From: an uncultured Bacteroides sp. | GTDB lineage: Bacteria > Bacteroidota > Bacteroidia > Cytophagales > Cyclobacteriaceae | Direction: 5' to 3' | Length of the DNA: 64,000 bases | Assembly (NCBI GenBank): GCA_902168185.1 | Contig: CABHOV010000035.1 | Coordinates: forward strand, 93,657-157,656 | In this document: in pieces, positions 1-7,614 of the stretch | How positions within the stretch are numbered: the stretch's first letter is position 1 | Layout of the letters: every line of letters starts with the position of its first letter | The notes under the pieces: generated by a model | Databases searched by the model: none | The model's input: only the letters and a program-made list of their open reading frames with translations | What the model was told of the DNA's origin: nothing | Translations under genes and position numbers: made by a program

Positions 1-1162
1 ACAACAGGGTTCTGCTACCGGTAAATCTGCTATTCGCAAAACACTGGTTATTGTGCAGTTTTCCATTTCAATTGTATTGATCATTGCTACACTCATAACG
101 TTTCAGCAACTCGCATTTCTGAATAACCGTGACCTTGGTTACAAAAAAGACCAGGTCGTCACACTTTCATATTATGAAGATCTGAATAACACATACGATG
201 CGTTTCATCATGCGCTGACACAGTCATCGCTTATTCAAAATGTAGGGCGATCGTCACGCATTCCAACCGGAAGACTGCTCGATTCATACGGCGATGCCAG
301 TGTAATGAAAGGAGATAGCCTGGTGAGTATACCTATGAATTTAAAGTCTATTTCTACGGATGAAGATTTTTTTGACACCTATAGTATACAGGTGGCTGCA
401 GGAAGAAATTTCTCGAAGGCAATTCCTACTGATGATTCTTTAGCGTTTATCATCAATGAAGCAGCTGCCAAAGCCATCGGGTGGACTAACGTTGAACAAA
501 ATATTGACAAGGATTTTCATTATGCCGATGTACAGGGAAAGCTGATTGGTGTAGTGAAGGATTTTCATTTTGAATCGCTGCATCAGCAAATTGTACCAAT
601 GATATTTTTGATGCGGAGAGATAATTATAATCGTCTATCTGTAAAGATTGCTGCAAACTCCCTGCAGGAAGGACTGGCACATCTTGAGAAAACATGGAAA
701 TCATTTTTACCAGGCAGACCTTTTGAATATGATTTCTTGAGTGATCGCTATAGAAAGCTATACGAGGCGGAGCAAAAGCAGAGTCAGTTGTTTACAACGT
801 TCGCGGCACTCGCCATTTTTATAGCGAGCCTTGGATTATTCGGACTTGCCACGTTCAGTATATTGCAGCGAATGAAAGAAATTGGCATCCGTAAAATTCT
901 CGGTGCCTCGGTGGGAAGTATACTTCAACTTTTGTCGAAGGAAATTCTAATACTGGTTGCTATAGCAAACCTGGTTGCGTGGCCAATCGCCTGGTATAGT
1001 ATGAATCGCTGGCTTGACACGTTTGCCTATAGAGTGGATATGAATCCAGCAATTTTTGTAGCAGGTGCAGCATGCGCTATACTAATAGCACTGGTTACAG
1101 TAAGTACTCAAACCATACGGGCGGCTTTGGGAAATCCGGCAAAGACCCTGCGATATGAATAA
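1..1162 (+). CDS. FtsX/MacB-type ABC transporter permease, C-terminal part (5' end outside window)
   Basis: The reading frame is open from base 2, so the true start lies upstream; the GTG at 53 is internal. The visible 386 or so codons begin with the RKTLVIVQF motif that precedes the first helix of the second MacB_PCD/FtsX unit. A periplasmic domain of about 200 residues follows, then three helices around the family signature MKEIGIRKILGAS, and the usual ending NPAKTLRYE. Such permeases in this phylum are 780-900 residues long and work with a separate MacB-like ATPase, which is not in view. The substrate cannot be told. The same family occurs complete at 14.6-17.3 kb and as a fossil near 19.4 kb, so these genes are multicopy here. 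Family is sure; role in export or cell-envelope stress is general family knowledge. Confidence 0.93.
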   Translation, partial: QQGSATGKSAIRKTLVIVQFSISIVLIIATLITFQQLAFLNNRDLGYKKDQVVTLSYYEDLNNTYDAFHHALTQSSLIQNVGRSSRIPTGRLLDSYGDASVMKGDSLVSIPMNLKSISTDEDFFDTYSIQVAAGRNFSKAIPTDDSLAFIINEAAAKAIGWTNVEQNIDKDFHYADVQGKLIGVVKDFHFESLHQQIVPMIFLMRRDNYNRLSVKIAANSLQEGLAHLEKTWKSFLPGRPFEYDFLSDRYRKLYEAEQKQSQLFTTFAALAIFIASLGLFGLATFSILQRMKEIGIRKILGASVGSILQLLSKEILILVAIANLVAWPIAWYSMNRWLDTFAYRVDMNPAIFVAGAACAILIALVTVSTQTIRAALGNPAKTLRYE

Positions 1163-1215
1163 CTTCAGGAAAAGGGGTACTCCTGTTGGCCAGGAGATCG
1201 AATACAAAGTAGGGA

Positions 1216-1311
1216 TTAAAAAATCATGATTGCCAAAAGAGTCATCGAAACGATGGAGCTGGCAAACATAATGGCTAAGCCCAAGAAATGATATACATTA
1301 ATCTGCTTCAT
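1216..1311 (-). CDS. Possible 31-residue single-helix membrane peptide
   Basis: On the minus strand an ATG at 1311 opens a 31-codon frame ending in TAA at 1216. Its start is MKQINVYHFLGLAIMF, followed by more hydrophobic residues ending LLAIMIF: one strongly hydrophobic segment behind a short polar start, as in tiny membrane proteins. The sequence upstream of the ATG is A/T rich with no clear Shine-Dalgarno site. A small hairpin (CTCCTG at 1180-1185 with CAGGAG at 1191-1196) lies beyond its stop. I do not recognise a family. A short frame like this can occur by chance, so the call is tentative; it overlaps no other gene. Confidence 0.28.
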   Translation of the reverse strand: MKQINVYHFLGLAIMFASSIVSMTLLAIMIF

Positions 1312-1746
1312 AAAAAATGTTGGTTTAAAAGCTAGATTTTGGGCCGACTTTAGACATGGCAATCTGCAGGTACTCTTCTTTTTGACAGCCTTCCTTGGTA
1401 ACCAACTTTTTTAAAGCCTTAAAAGCAGGTTGTAGGATTGTTAGACTGCTAACGTTTGAAGGTCGTTCTGCAAACCATTGCAATATCCAAAAAAAATTTG
1501 TTTTTCAAACTGGTCGACGAAATTTTTTCGTCAAAAATTTTTCAAATGGTTCCTCAAATCGCTTTTCGGGTCGTGGCGATTTTTATCGGATAAATCCAAA
1601 AATCGGTAACAATGGAGTTTTTATTCCTGGATTTATAGGGCATACCGGCCAACTTGGCTTTCTGTTTTTATAGACACAAGCCATTTTAACCTGTTCTTCG
1701 GGATGGACAGTTTTTTGACGCGCCCTATACTTTAAGAAGAAAATTT
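1312..1746. other. Gene-poor stretch with a likely decayed minus-strand coding remnant
   Basis: No intact gene is supported. On the minus strand a protein-like segment runs from about 1504 down to a TAA at 1325 and reads ...LKKLVTKEGCQKEEYLQIA, then a short Lys/Ser-rich end; it has no ATG, and the frames above it (1510-1620) are broken by stops while still looking protein-like, as in a decaying gene. A 7-bp hairpin, GACGAAA/TTTCGTC, lies at 1516-1532 and is flanked by two copies of TTTTTCAAA. A plus-strand frame is open across 1395-1673 but has unconvincing composition. The origin of the remnant is not recognised. Confidence 0.4.
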
Positions 1747-2676
1747 ATGGATGCTTTTTCAACGATGATCATTGAGGCCGTAGAAAAAACCAAAAATGCG
1801 GTCGTCAGAATAGATGTCTTCAAGCGAGACAAGAATAATGTACTTCGTCCTGCCGGCTCTGGTTCAGGGTTTATCTTTTCATCAGACGGACTCATTTTTA
1901 CCAACAGCCATGTAGTGGGTGGTGCCGAAAAAATAATGGTGAGCCTGCTGAATGAGAATGAGATTGAAGGTGTGCTGATCGGCAAAGATCCTGACACGGA
2001 CTTAGCAATACTCAAGATATATAGTGAAGGTTACTCGGTAGCCAAACTCGGAGATGCTCAACAGCTGCAGATCGGTCAGTTTATAATTGCTATCGGTAAT
2101 CCGTATGGTTATCAGCATACCGTTACAACGGGGGTGGTAAGCGCATTGGGCAGAACTTTGCAGACGCAATCCGGAAGGCTGGTTGATAATGTTATTCAGT
2201 CGGATGCCGCATTGAATCCAGGTAATTCCGGTGGACCTATGATTACAACGGATGGTGAAGTGATTGGTGTGAATACAGCAATCATACAAGGAGCACAGGG
2301 GCTGAGTTTTTCAGTGGACATAAATACAGCGAAAGAGATCGCGCAGCAATTACTGAAAGATGGAAAAGTATTCAAGGCTTACCTCGGACTCATGCTACAG
2401 GAAGTACCCATCAATCCAAAGGTAAAACAGCACTATAACCTGAAGAACAAGAAAGGGCTGTTCATCACGAAGATCGAAGAGAACTCACCGGCTTCACGTT
2501 CACAGCTGCAGGAAGGAGATATAGTCATATCGTTTCATGACAAGATCATTAATTCCTCACATGAGCTCTTTAAAGAATTAAGTAAACGGGAGATTGTGAA
2601 CGTTACAGATATCACCGTGATTCGTCATACGGAGTTGTTGAACTTCACGGTTTTCCCAACGGATAAACGTCCTTAA
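1747..2676 (+). CDS. HtrA/DegP-like serine protease with one PDZ domain, no signal peptide
   Basis: Trypsin-fold protease of family S1C. The triad is visible: His55 in TNSHVV, Asp85 in DPDTDLAIL and Ser161 in NPGNSGGPM; a single PDZ domain covers about residues 215-300. At 309 residues it is shorter than periplasmic DegP (about 470, two PDZ). It starts at MDAFSTMIIEAVEK with no signal peptide or membrane helix, so as annotated it would be cytoplasmic; a purine-rich AAGAAG lies just before the ATG. Related short trypsin/PDZ proteins are known, but the substrate is not inferable. Its isoleucine codon use differs from most neighbours (see findings), which, with the decayed stretch upstream, is compatible with later acquisition. 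It converges on the RNA helicase gene across a shared terminator. Confidence 0.9.
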   Translation: MDAFSTMIIEAVEKTKNAVVRIDVFKRDKNNVLRPAGSGSGFIFSSDGLIFTNSHVVGGAEKIMVSLLNENEIEGVLIGKDPDTDLAILKIYSEGYSVAKLGDAQQLQIGQFIIAIGNPYGYQHTVTTGVVSALGRTLQTQSGRLVDNVIQSDAALNPGNSGGPMITTDGEVIGVNTAIIQGAQGLSFSVDINTAKEIAQQLLKDGKVFKAYLGLMLQEVPINPKVKQHYNLKNKKGLFITKIEENSPASRSQLQEGDIVISFHDKIINSSHELFKELSKREIVNVTDITVIRHTELLNFTVFPTDKRP

Positions 2677-2679
2677 AAG

Positions 2680-2719
2680 AAAGAGGCTTTGTAAGAAATA
2701 ATCTCACAAAGCCTCTTTT
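2680..2719. terminator. Bidirectional rho-independent terminator
   Basis: A perfect 13-bp stem, AAAGAGGCTTTGT (2680-2692) with ACAAAGCCTCTTT (2706-2718), is flanked by A-rich sequence on the left and T-rich sequence on the right. It sits between the stops of the convergent protease and helicase genes and can serve both. Confidence 0.9.
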
Positions 2720-2744
2720 ATACTATATATAGCATAGCTCTATA

Positions 2745-4499
2745 TTATCTCCATTTCTTTTTCTGATCAGAAGATGAAGAGCGGGATCTGCTTCCACCTC
2801 CGGAGCTTCTGCCGGAAGATCTGCCTCCACCGCCTCCGCGGTTATTGTCGCGGCTTGAAGATGAAGAAGAGCGGCTACGTGAACCAAACTCTTTTTGCTC
2901 CGTTACTTCAACGCGCACCTGGCGGCCTTTATACTCTATACCGCTAAATCCTTTTAAGATTTGATCAGCTTTCTCTGTATCAACTTCGAAAAACGAGTAA
3001 GCACCTTTCAAATCAATTCTACCGATATCGCTTTTTCCTAAACCTGAAGCATCATCGATAACTTCAATGAGTTTAGAAACATCTATACCATCCATTTTAC
3101 CAAGGTTGATAAAGAAGCGGGCACCTGATGATGAATGACGATCTTCGCCACCTTCACTTGACCCACGTCTGCCTTCTACGTTCAGATCTGGAGCATTACG
3201 GTAGTAATCAAAGAAGCGGTTGAATTCCAGAGAAGCAAAACGCTTGATAAGCTCTTGCTTGGTAAGGCTCTTCAATTCTGCTTCGATAGCAGGAAGGAAC
3301 TCTGCGATCTCATCTTCATTTACTTTCACTTCATTTACCTTGTGCATAAAGGCCAGCAATTGCTTCTGACAAACTTCGGCACCGGTAGGTATAGTCATCC
3401 GTTTAAACGGTGACTTCAATGTTTTTTCGATCTGCTTTACTTTACCAAGTTCGCGTTTAGAGATCATCGCGATCGAAACACCTTTCTTACCAGCACGGGC
3501 TGTTCTTCCGCTACGGTGCGTGTAGAACTCCATTTCGTCTGGTATATTCAGATGAATAACGTGCGAGATGTCTTCCACATCTATACCACGGGCGGCAACA
3601 TCTGTAGCCACCAGTATCTGTAAAGAACGCTGACGGAATTTCAACATCACGCGATCACGTTGTTGCTGTGTAAGGTCACCATGAAGTGCATCGGCATTAT
3701 AGCCATCCTTCATCAGCATCTCAGCAATTTTCTGTGTATCGATACGCGTACGGCAGAAGATCAAACCAAAAATATCCGGATTGTAATCGAGGATACGTTT
3801 CAGTGCGAGATAACGATCTTTATCCTGAATGATCACATACTGATGATCGATGTTAACATTCCCGGTGTTCTGCTCACCTACGGTAAGTTCGAACGGATCG
3901 CTCATGTAGTTCTTCATGATCGAGCGAACTTCGCGTGGCATGGTTGCTGAAAACAACCAGGTCGCTTTATCTTCCGGTGTAAAGGAAAGTATTTTATCAA
4001 GGTCATCCTTAAAGCCCATGTTCAGCATTTCATCGGCTTCATCCAATACTATATATTTTATAGTTTTAAGATTGATCGCTTTACGATCGATGAGGTCAAT
4101 GAGGCGGCCAGGAGTTGCTACAATGATTTGTGCTCCTTTTTTTACTTTACGGATCTGTTCACTGATACTTGATCCGCCATACACCGCCACGATGTTGAAG
4201 GATTTAAATTTTTCAGAGAAGTTTTCAAGGTCATTGGCAATCTGCAAACCAAGTTCGCGTGTAGGTGCCAATACAAGTGCCTGCGTATCGCGGCTTTTAT
4301 CATCAACCAGTTCAAGCAACGGCAATCCGAAGGCAGCAGTTTTACCGGTACCGGTTTGTGCGAGTCCGACAAAATCGCGGTTTCCGTTCAGTAAAACAGG
4401 GATTGCTTTTTCCTGTATGGGTGTAGGCGTTTCAAAGCCGATTTGTAAAACCGACTCCACCAAGCCCTTGGACAGGCCCAGGGTTTCAAAAGATTTCAT
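2745..4499 (-). CDS. DEAD-box ATP-dependent RNA helicase (DeaD/CsdA-like) with DbpA-type RNA-binding domain
   Basis: ATP-dependent RNA unwinding, typically in ribosome assembly, mRNA decay and cold adaptation. All motifs are present: Q motif (FETPTPIQ, near residue 22), Walker A AQTGTGKT at 47-54, PTRELGLQ, DEAD at 153-156, SAT at 184-186, then the second RecA domain with VATDVAARGIDV and HRSGRTARAGKKG. A DbpA-like RNA-recognition domain covers about 440-525. The last 60 residues are a disordered Arg/Ser/Gly tail ending QKKKWR, typical of RNA-chaperone helicases. Length 584 is normal. A TACCTTTG -7 element lies 22 bp upstream of the ATG. Codon choice looks optimised compared with neighbours, fitting high expression. 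Confidence 0.96.
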   Translation of the reverse strand: MKSFETLGLSKGLVESVLQIGFETPTPIQEKAIPVLLNGNRDFVGLAQTGTGKTAAFGLPLLELVDDKSRDTQALVLAPTRELGLQIANDLENFSEKFKSFNIVAVYGGSSISEQIRKVKKGAQIIVATPGRLIDLIDRKAINLKTIKYIVLDEADEMLNMGFKDDLDKILSFTPEDKATWLFSATMPREVRSIMKNYMSDPFELTVGEQNTGNVNIDHQYVIIQDKDRYLALKRILDYNPDIFGLIFCRTRIDTQKIAEMLMKDGYNADALHGDLTQQQRDRVMLKFRQRSLQILVATDVAARGIDVEDISHVIHLNIPDEMEFYTHRSGRTARAGKKGVSIAMISKRELGKVKQIEKTLKSPFKRMTIPTGAEVCQKQLLAFMHKVNEVKVNEDEIAEFLPAIEAELKSLTKQELIKRFASLEFNRFFDYYRNAPDLNVEGRRGSSEGGEDRHSSSGARFFINLGKMDGIDVSKLIEVIDDASGLGKSDIGRIDLKGAYSFFEVDTEKADQILKGFSGIEYKGRQVRVEVTEQKEFGSRSRSSSSSSRDNNRGGGGGRSSGRSSGGGSRSRSSSSDQKKKWR

Positions 4500-4520
4500 T
4501 CTATATTATTGTGTAAGGTG

Positions 4521-4549
4521 CAAAGGTACGGCTATTAATCGAGATTAAT
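4521..4549 (-). promoter_or_regulatory. Promoter -7 element and overlapping palindrome upstream of the RNA helicase gene
   Basis: On the minus strand TACCTTTG (4528-4521) matches the Bacteroidota -7 consensus TAnnTTTG. Directly upstream lies an inverted repeat ATTAATC-GA-GATTAAT (4534-4549), between the -7 element and where a -33 box would be, a position suited to a repressor or activator. No good TTG was found at 19 bp. Confidence 0.5.
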
Positions 4550-4663
4550 TGCGGAGTTGCAAATTACAAGCATTTCTCTCTGTTCTTTGAGACAAAGCAC
4601 AACATAATAAAGGCTAAACAACTTTTCACTGTTTCAAATTGATGTATACACAGCGTTGTAAAG

Positions 4664-4693
4664 TTGATTTTTTCTGGAACTCCTCTATATTTG
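4664..4693 (+). promoter_or_regulatory. Promoter of tRNA-Ala
   Basis: TTG at 4664-4666, a 19-bp spacer, then TATATTTG at 4686-4693: an exact match to the Bacteroidota sigma-A consensus TTG-N19-TAnnTTTG. The tRNA begins 10 bp after the -7 element. Confidence 0.88.
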
Positions 4694-4703
4694 CTGCCCG
4701 TTC

Positions 4704-4777
4704 GGGGGATTAGCTCAGCTGGCTAGAGCGCTTCCATGGCATGGAAGAGGTCATCGGTTCGACTCCGATATTCTCCA
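4704..4777 (+). tRNA. tRNA-Ala (anticodon GGC)
   Basis: A 74-nt cloverleaf: acceptor GGGGGAT pairs with ATTCTCC (4770-4776, with G-U pairs), discriminator A at 4777. The D arm has AGCTCAG...CTAGAGC, the anticodon stem is CTTCC/GGAAG with loop ATGGCAT, giving anticodon GGC (alanine, codon GCC), and the T loop is GGTTCGACTCC. CCA is not encoded: the next bases are CAA. Confidence 0.96.
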
Positions 4778-4783
4778 CAAAAA

Positions 4784-4811
4784 AGTCTGCTTTTTATGGG
4801 CAGACTTTTTC
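4784..4811. terminator. Bidirectional terminator after tRNA-Ala
   Basis: Stem AGTCTGC (4784-4790) with GCAGACT (4800-4806), followed by T6 on the plus strand and, read on the minus strand, followed by T6 as well. It ends the tRNA transcript and, from the other side, the DUF218/RecQ transcript whose last stop is at 4835. Confidence 0.88.
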
Positions 4812-4834
4812 TATTTATAACCTTCAGAATTGGT

Positions 4835-5572
4835 TCAATAGGTTGTTTGGCTCACATTTTCCTCGCTCTCTTTTTGTTTCTTAGACTCTCTTCGATCTTC
4901 TTTCACGCGTTTGCCTAATGTGCCGCGGAACCTCTGCCAGAATCCTTCACGCTCTAGTATAGATACAAAACCATTGGCATGACAAGATGTGGTGTCGATT
5001 ACCGGCAAAGACTTATTGCTGATGTCGAGCATGCCAAATACAATAGGTATAGCTTTTACACCGGGACAATAACGCCTGGTGAAGCTTCGTAATAAACCAG
5101 ATTGATATGGATCGGTGGCCAATGCTATTTTTTCGAAGCCGAGTTCCTTCGCCAGCTTCCAGGAGTAATAGATATTCTCCGTGCTGTGTTCTGCTTTTGT
5201 TTCTGCAAAGGTATGTTCGGCAGGAATGCCCAATGAGTCAGCAATTGTTTTCATAGCAAGTGCTTCCACGAATGGACTATATACTGCGGCTCCTGAAAAG
5301 ATTATATTCTTGGTATAGCCACTGTCATATAAATGCTTGGCCCAGAAAATTCTCATCTTCATAACCATGGTGGTGTTCTCTTTTTCATAGGGAACTCCGG
5401 GCACTATGATGACATCGTATGGCTTGTCTTTTTTTGCACGCGCATATGATTTTTCAGCATAACGTTTAAATGTACAATGCGTCAGCAATAGCGAGACTGC
5501 CAGAAATATATGTACATAAATAAAAATCCTGATAAACTTCTTCAATCCTTTTCGCATAATGGTATATAACAT
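4835..5572 (-). CDS. DUF218/YdcF-SanA family membrane-anchored protein
   Basis: The start is set at 5572, 4 bp after the RecQ stop and behind AAAGAAA; a second ATG at 5557 (MRKGLKKF) is equally possible. A longer frame running back into recQ is unlikely. One N-terminal helix (FIYVHIFLAVSLLLTHC, also lipobox-like) is followed by the DUF218 core: DVIIVPGVPY near the start, NIIFSGAAVYSP, a conserved ETKAEHSTENIYYSWKLAKE segment and ALATDPYQSGL. Members are envelope proteins linked in some bacteria to vancomycin sensitivity and peptidoglycan metabolism, with unproven chemistry. The C-terminus is a charged Lys/Glu tail. Tight spacing behind recQ suggests co-transcription, probably by chance of layout rather than function. 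Confidence 0.85.
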   Translation of the reverse strand: MLYTIMRKGLKKFIRIFIYVHIFLAVSLLLTHCTFKRYAEKSYARAKKDKPYDVIIVPGVPYEKENTTMVMKMRIFWAKHLYDSGYTKNIIFSGAAVYSPFVEALAMKTIADSLGIPAEHTFAETKAEHSTENIYYSWKLAKELGFEKIALATDPYQSGLLRSFTRRYCPGVKAIPIVFGMLDISNKSLPVIDTTSCHANGFVSILEREGFWQRFRGTLGKRVKEDRRESKKQKESEENVSQTTY

Positions 5573-5576
5573 ACAA

Positions 5577-7496
5577 TCAGTTTCTTTGTTCAGAAAGTTG
5601 CAGTCGCCAGCTGTCATCATACTTCAGCAAGCCTTCATCTACGAGGTCACGCACTACATCTGCAAATAACTCATGGTCCGTTGGCTCAATATATTCTTCC
5701 AGTTCTTCGATGGTCATGGAAGCCCCCTTCATGATAGTAACGATTTCTGCGCGTAATAATTCGAAAGCCGAGTGATTATTCGCTTTCCGTTGTTCAATAC
5801 AAACATCACAAAGGCCACATACCGTAAAAGTTTCCTCACCGAAATACGCTTGAATAACCTGCATGCGGCAGCGATGTGTTTCGGTGGTGAAATTCACAAT
5901 CGCCCTCATTTTATCGGTAATCAGCTTTTTGCGTTCCTCAAGCCGCTGAATGTTCAGCGGAAGTTTGTCTGCATCCTGCCGCGGCATTACAAATGTAATC
6001 TGCGGTTTATTTTTCATGGGCTGATACACTACAATGTTCAGTTCATGGAGATGCTGAAGAATCGTGATCATTTCTTTATCAGAAACCTTCAATCCTCGGG
6101 CGAGATACGGTTCGGAGATCTTTACAAAATCCGCAAACAACTCGCCACCGTACAGGCGAAGCAACATTTTTATAACCGGATCGAATCGCGCATTGGCAAT
6201 TTGAAATTCGTATAGCTTGGCTTTATCAACCGCGAGAAAAAGATGTGACGGGTTGTAAAAACTTTCGTTGAACTGAATGAATCCCTCCTCCTCCAGTTTC
6301 TTCAGTGCTATATATACTTCAGCCTGATGATACTTGAACCGCTCTGCAAAATCGTGCAGGTCAAAATCGTAACTCTCTCCGCCACTGCTACCAATGGCGA
6401 GTTGATAATAATTGGCAAGCGCCTGGTATACCTTTTTTAAAACTTCGGGAGATGGATGTGCCTGCTCTGTTTTGAATTGAAGACTAACAACGTCTGCATC
6501 CTGATATAGTATAACAGCAAACGACCGTATACCATCGCGCCCGGCACGACCCGCTTCCTGGTAATATGATTCGATATTTTCCGGGATATCCAGATGGACA
6601 ACGAGTCGTACATTGGGTTTATCTATACCCATACCAAAGGCGTTGGTTGCTACCATTACCCGACTCTTATCATGAGTCCACTCCTCTTGTCTTTTAGAAC
6701 GATCTTCGAAATCCAGTCCGGCATGATAATACGAAGCGCTGATACCTCTTTTGGAAAGCCACTCGGCAATCTGTTGTGTAGCCTTGCGCGAGCGGACATA
6801 TATAATTGCACTGCCTTTTACCTTCTGCAGAATATCCAGCAACTTCTTCTCTTTGTTTTCAGTTTTGCGAACAACAAAAGCAAGGTTTTCACGCGCGAAA
6901 GATTTTTGAAAAACTCCTGCCGGCTGCCGGAATGCCAGCTTCGCCATAATGTCTTCTTTTACCAGTAGCGTAGCCGTTGCAGTAAGTGCAATCACGGGAG
7001 CATCGGGTTTCAATTCCCGCAAGGAAGGAATCTGCAGATAAGGTGGCCTGAAATCATACCCCCATTGCGATATACAGTGCGCTTCATCAACCGCGATCAG
7101 CGCGATCTTCATTTGCTTTGCACGTGCTATAAATAATTCGGTTTGCAGGCGTTCCGGAGAAACGTATAAAAACTTTACCGGCCCATATATACAGTTGTCC
7201 AACAGTATATCTATTTCCCTGCGGTGCATACCCGAGTGGATGGCAACGGCCAGGATGCCGCGCCTCTTTAATTGCTCCACTTGATCTTTCATCAAAGCAA
7301 TAAGGGGAGTGATCACGATACAAATTCCGTCCAGCAATAAAGCAGGCACCTGAAAGCATACCGATTTTCCGCCACCGGTCGGAAGCAGCGCCAGGGTATC
7401 ATGCCCTTGCAGGACAGATGTGATAATATCTTCCTGCAACGGCCTGAACTGGCCATGTTGCCAGTACTTTTTTAATATCGAAACGGGTGTCTCCAA
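5577..7496 (-). CDS. recQ: RecQ family ATP-dependent DNA helicase
   Basis: 3'-5' DNA helicase for recombination and fork repair. Visible are the aromatic-rich start (FRPLQEDII), Walker A GGGKS at 41-45, DEAH at 137-140 followed by CISQWGYDFRP, TATAT, VATNAFGMGIDKPNVR and the arginine-finger block YQEAGRAGRDG. The RecQ zinc-binding domain keeps four cysteines (CRMQ...CGLCDVC) near residues 535-560, and a winged-helix region precedes it. At 639 residues it ends soon after the zinc domain with a short winged-like tail; no HRDC domain is evident, so it is a short-form RecQ (E. coli RecQ has one HRDC and 609 residues with a different arrangement). Start METPVSILKKYW fits the family. Confidence 0.94.
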   Translation of the reverse strand: METPVSILKKYWQHGQFRPLQEDIITSVLQGHDTLALLPTGGGKSVCFQVPALLLDGICIVITPLIALMKDQVEQLKRRGILAVAIHSGMHRREIDILLDNCIYGPVKFLYVSPERLQTELFIARAKQMKIALIAVDEAHCISQWGYDFRPPYLQIPSLRELKPDAPVIALTATATLLVKEDIMAKLAFRQPAGVFQKSFARENLAFVVRKTENKEKKLLDILQKVKGSAIIYVRSRKATQQIAEWLSKRGISASYYHAGLDFEDRSKRQEEWTHDKSRVMVATNAFGMGIDKPNVRLVVHLDIPENIESYYQEAGRAGRDGIRSFAVILYQDADVVSLQFKTEQAHPSPEVLKKVYQALANYYQLAIGSSGGESYDFDLHDFAERFKYHQAEVYIALKKLEEEGFIQFNESFYNPSHLFLAVDKAKLYEFQIANARFDPVIKMLLRLYGGELFADFVKISEPYLARGLKVSDKEMITILQHLHELNIVVYQPMKNKPQITFVMPRQDADKLPLNIQRLEERKKLITDKMRAIVNFTTETHRCRMQVIQAYFGEETFTVCGLCDVCIEQRKANNHSAFELLRAEIVTIMKGASMTIEELEEYIEPTDHELFADVVRDLVDEGLLKYDDSWRLQLSEQRN

Positions 7497-7528
7497 CAGA
7501 GACGAATATAGTACCCTTATCCGTTATA

Positions 7529-7594
7529 CGTTCACTGTTAATCGTTAATTGGAACAAATTTTCAGTTTGCTGCTGCTACGAGTAACAGTGAACG
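7529..7594. repeat. Perfect 12-bp inverted repeat with 42-bp spacer
   Basis: CGTTCACTGTTA (7529-7540) is repeated in inverted orientation as TAACAGTGAACG (7583-7594), between the recQ start and the stop of the solute-binding protein gene. Neither side is followed by a T tract, so it is not a standard terminator. The spacer contains a further GTTAATCGTTAATT segment. Function is unknown. Confidence 0.7.
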
Positions 7595-7614
7595 CATTCC
7601 TCCAACGGTCTGGG

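Noticed and set aside
53..55. GTG at 53 as a start for the first permease.
   Set aside because: The frame stays open to base 2 and the preceding residues match the permease core, so the gene starts upstream of the window.
1395..1673. A 92-codon plus-strand frame.
   Set aside because: Unbalanced composition (Phe, Arg, Asn-rich), no start context, and the minus strand looks more protein-like in parts. Treated as part of the decayed stretch.
2745..2900. Ser/Arg/Gly repeats in the helicase tail as a tandem-repeat or CRISPR-like element.
   Set aside because: They are in-frame low-complexity codons of a disordered RNA-binding tail.
3916..4548. A 210-codon plus-strand frame antisense to the RNA helicase.
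   Set aside because: It lies wholly over conserved helicase motifs (DEAD, Walker A); a codon-bias shadow.
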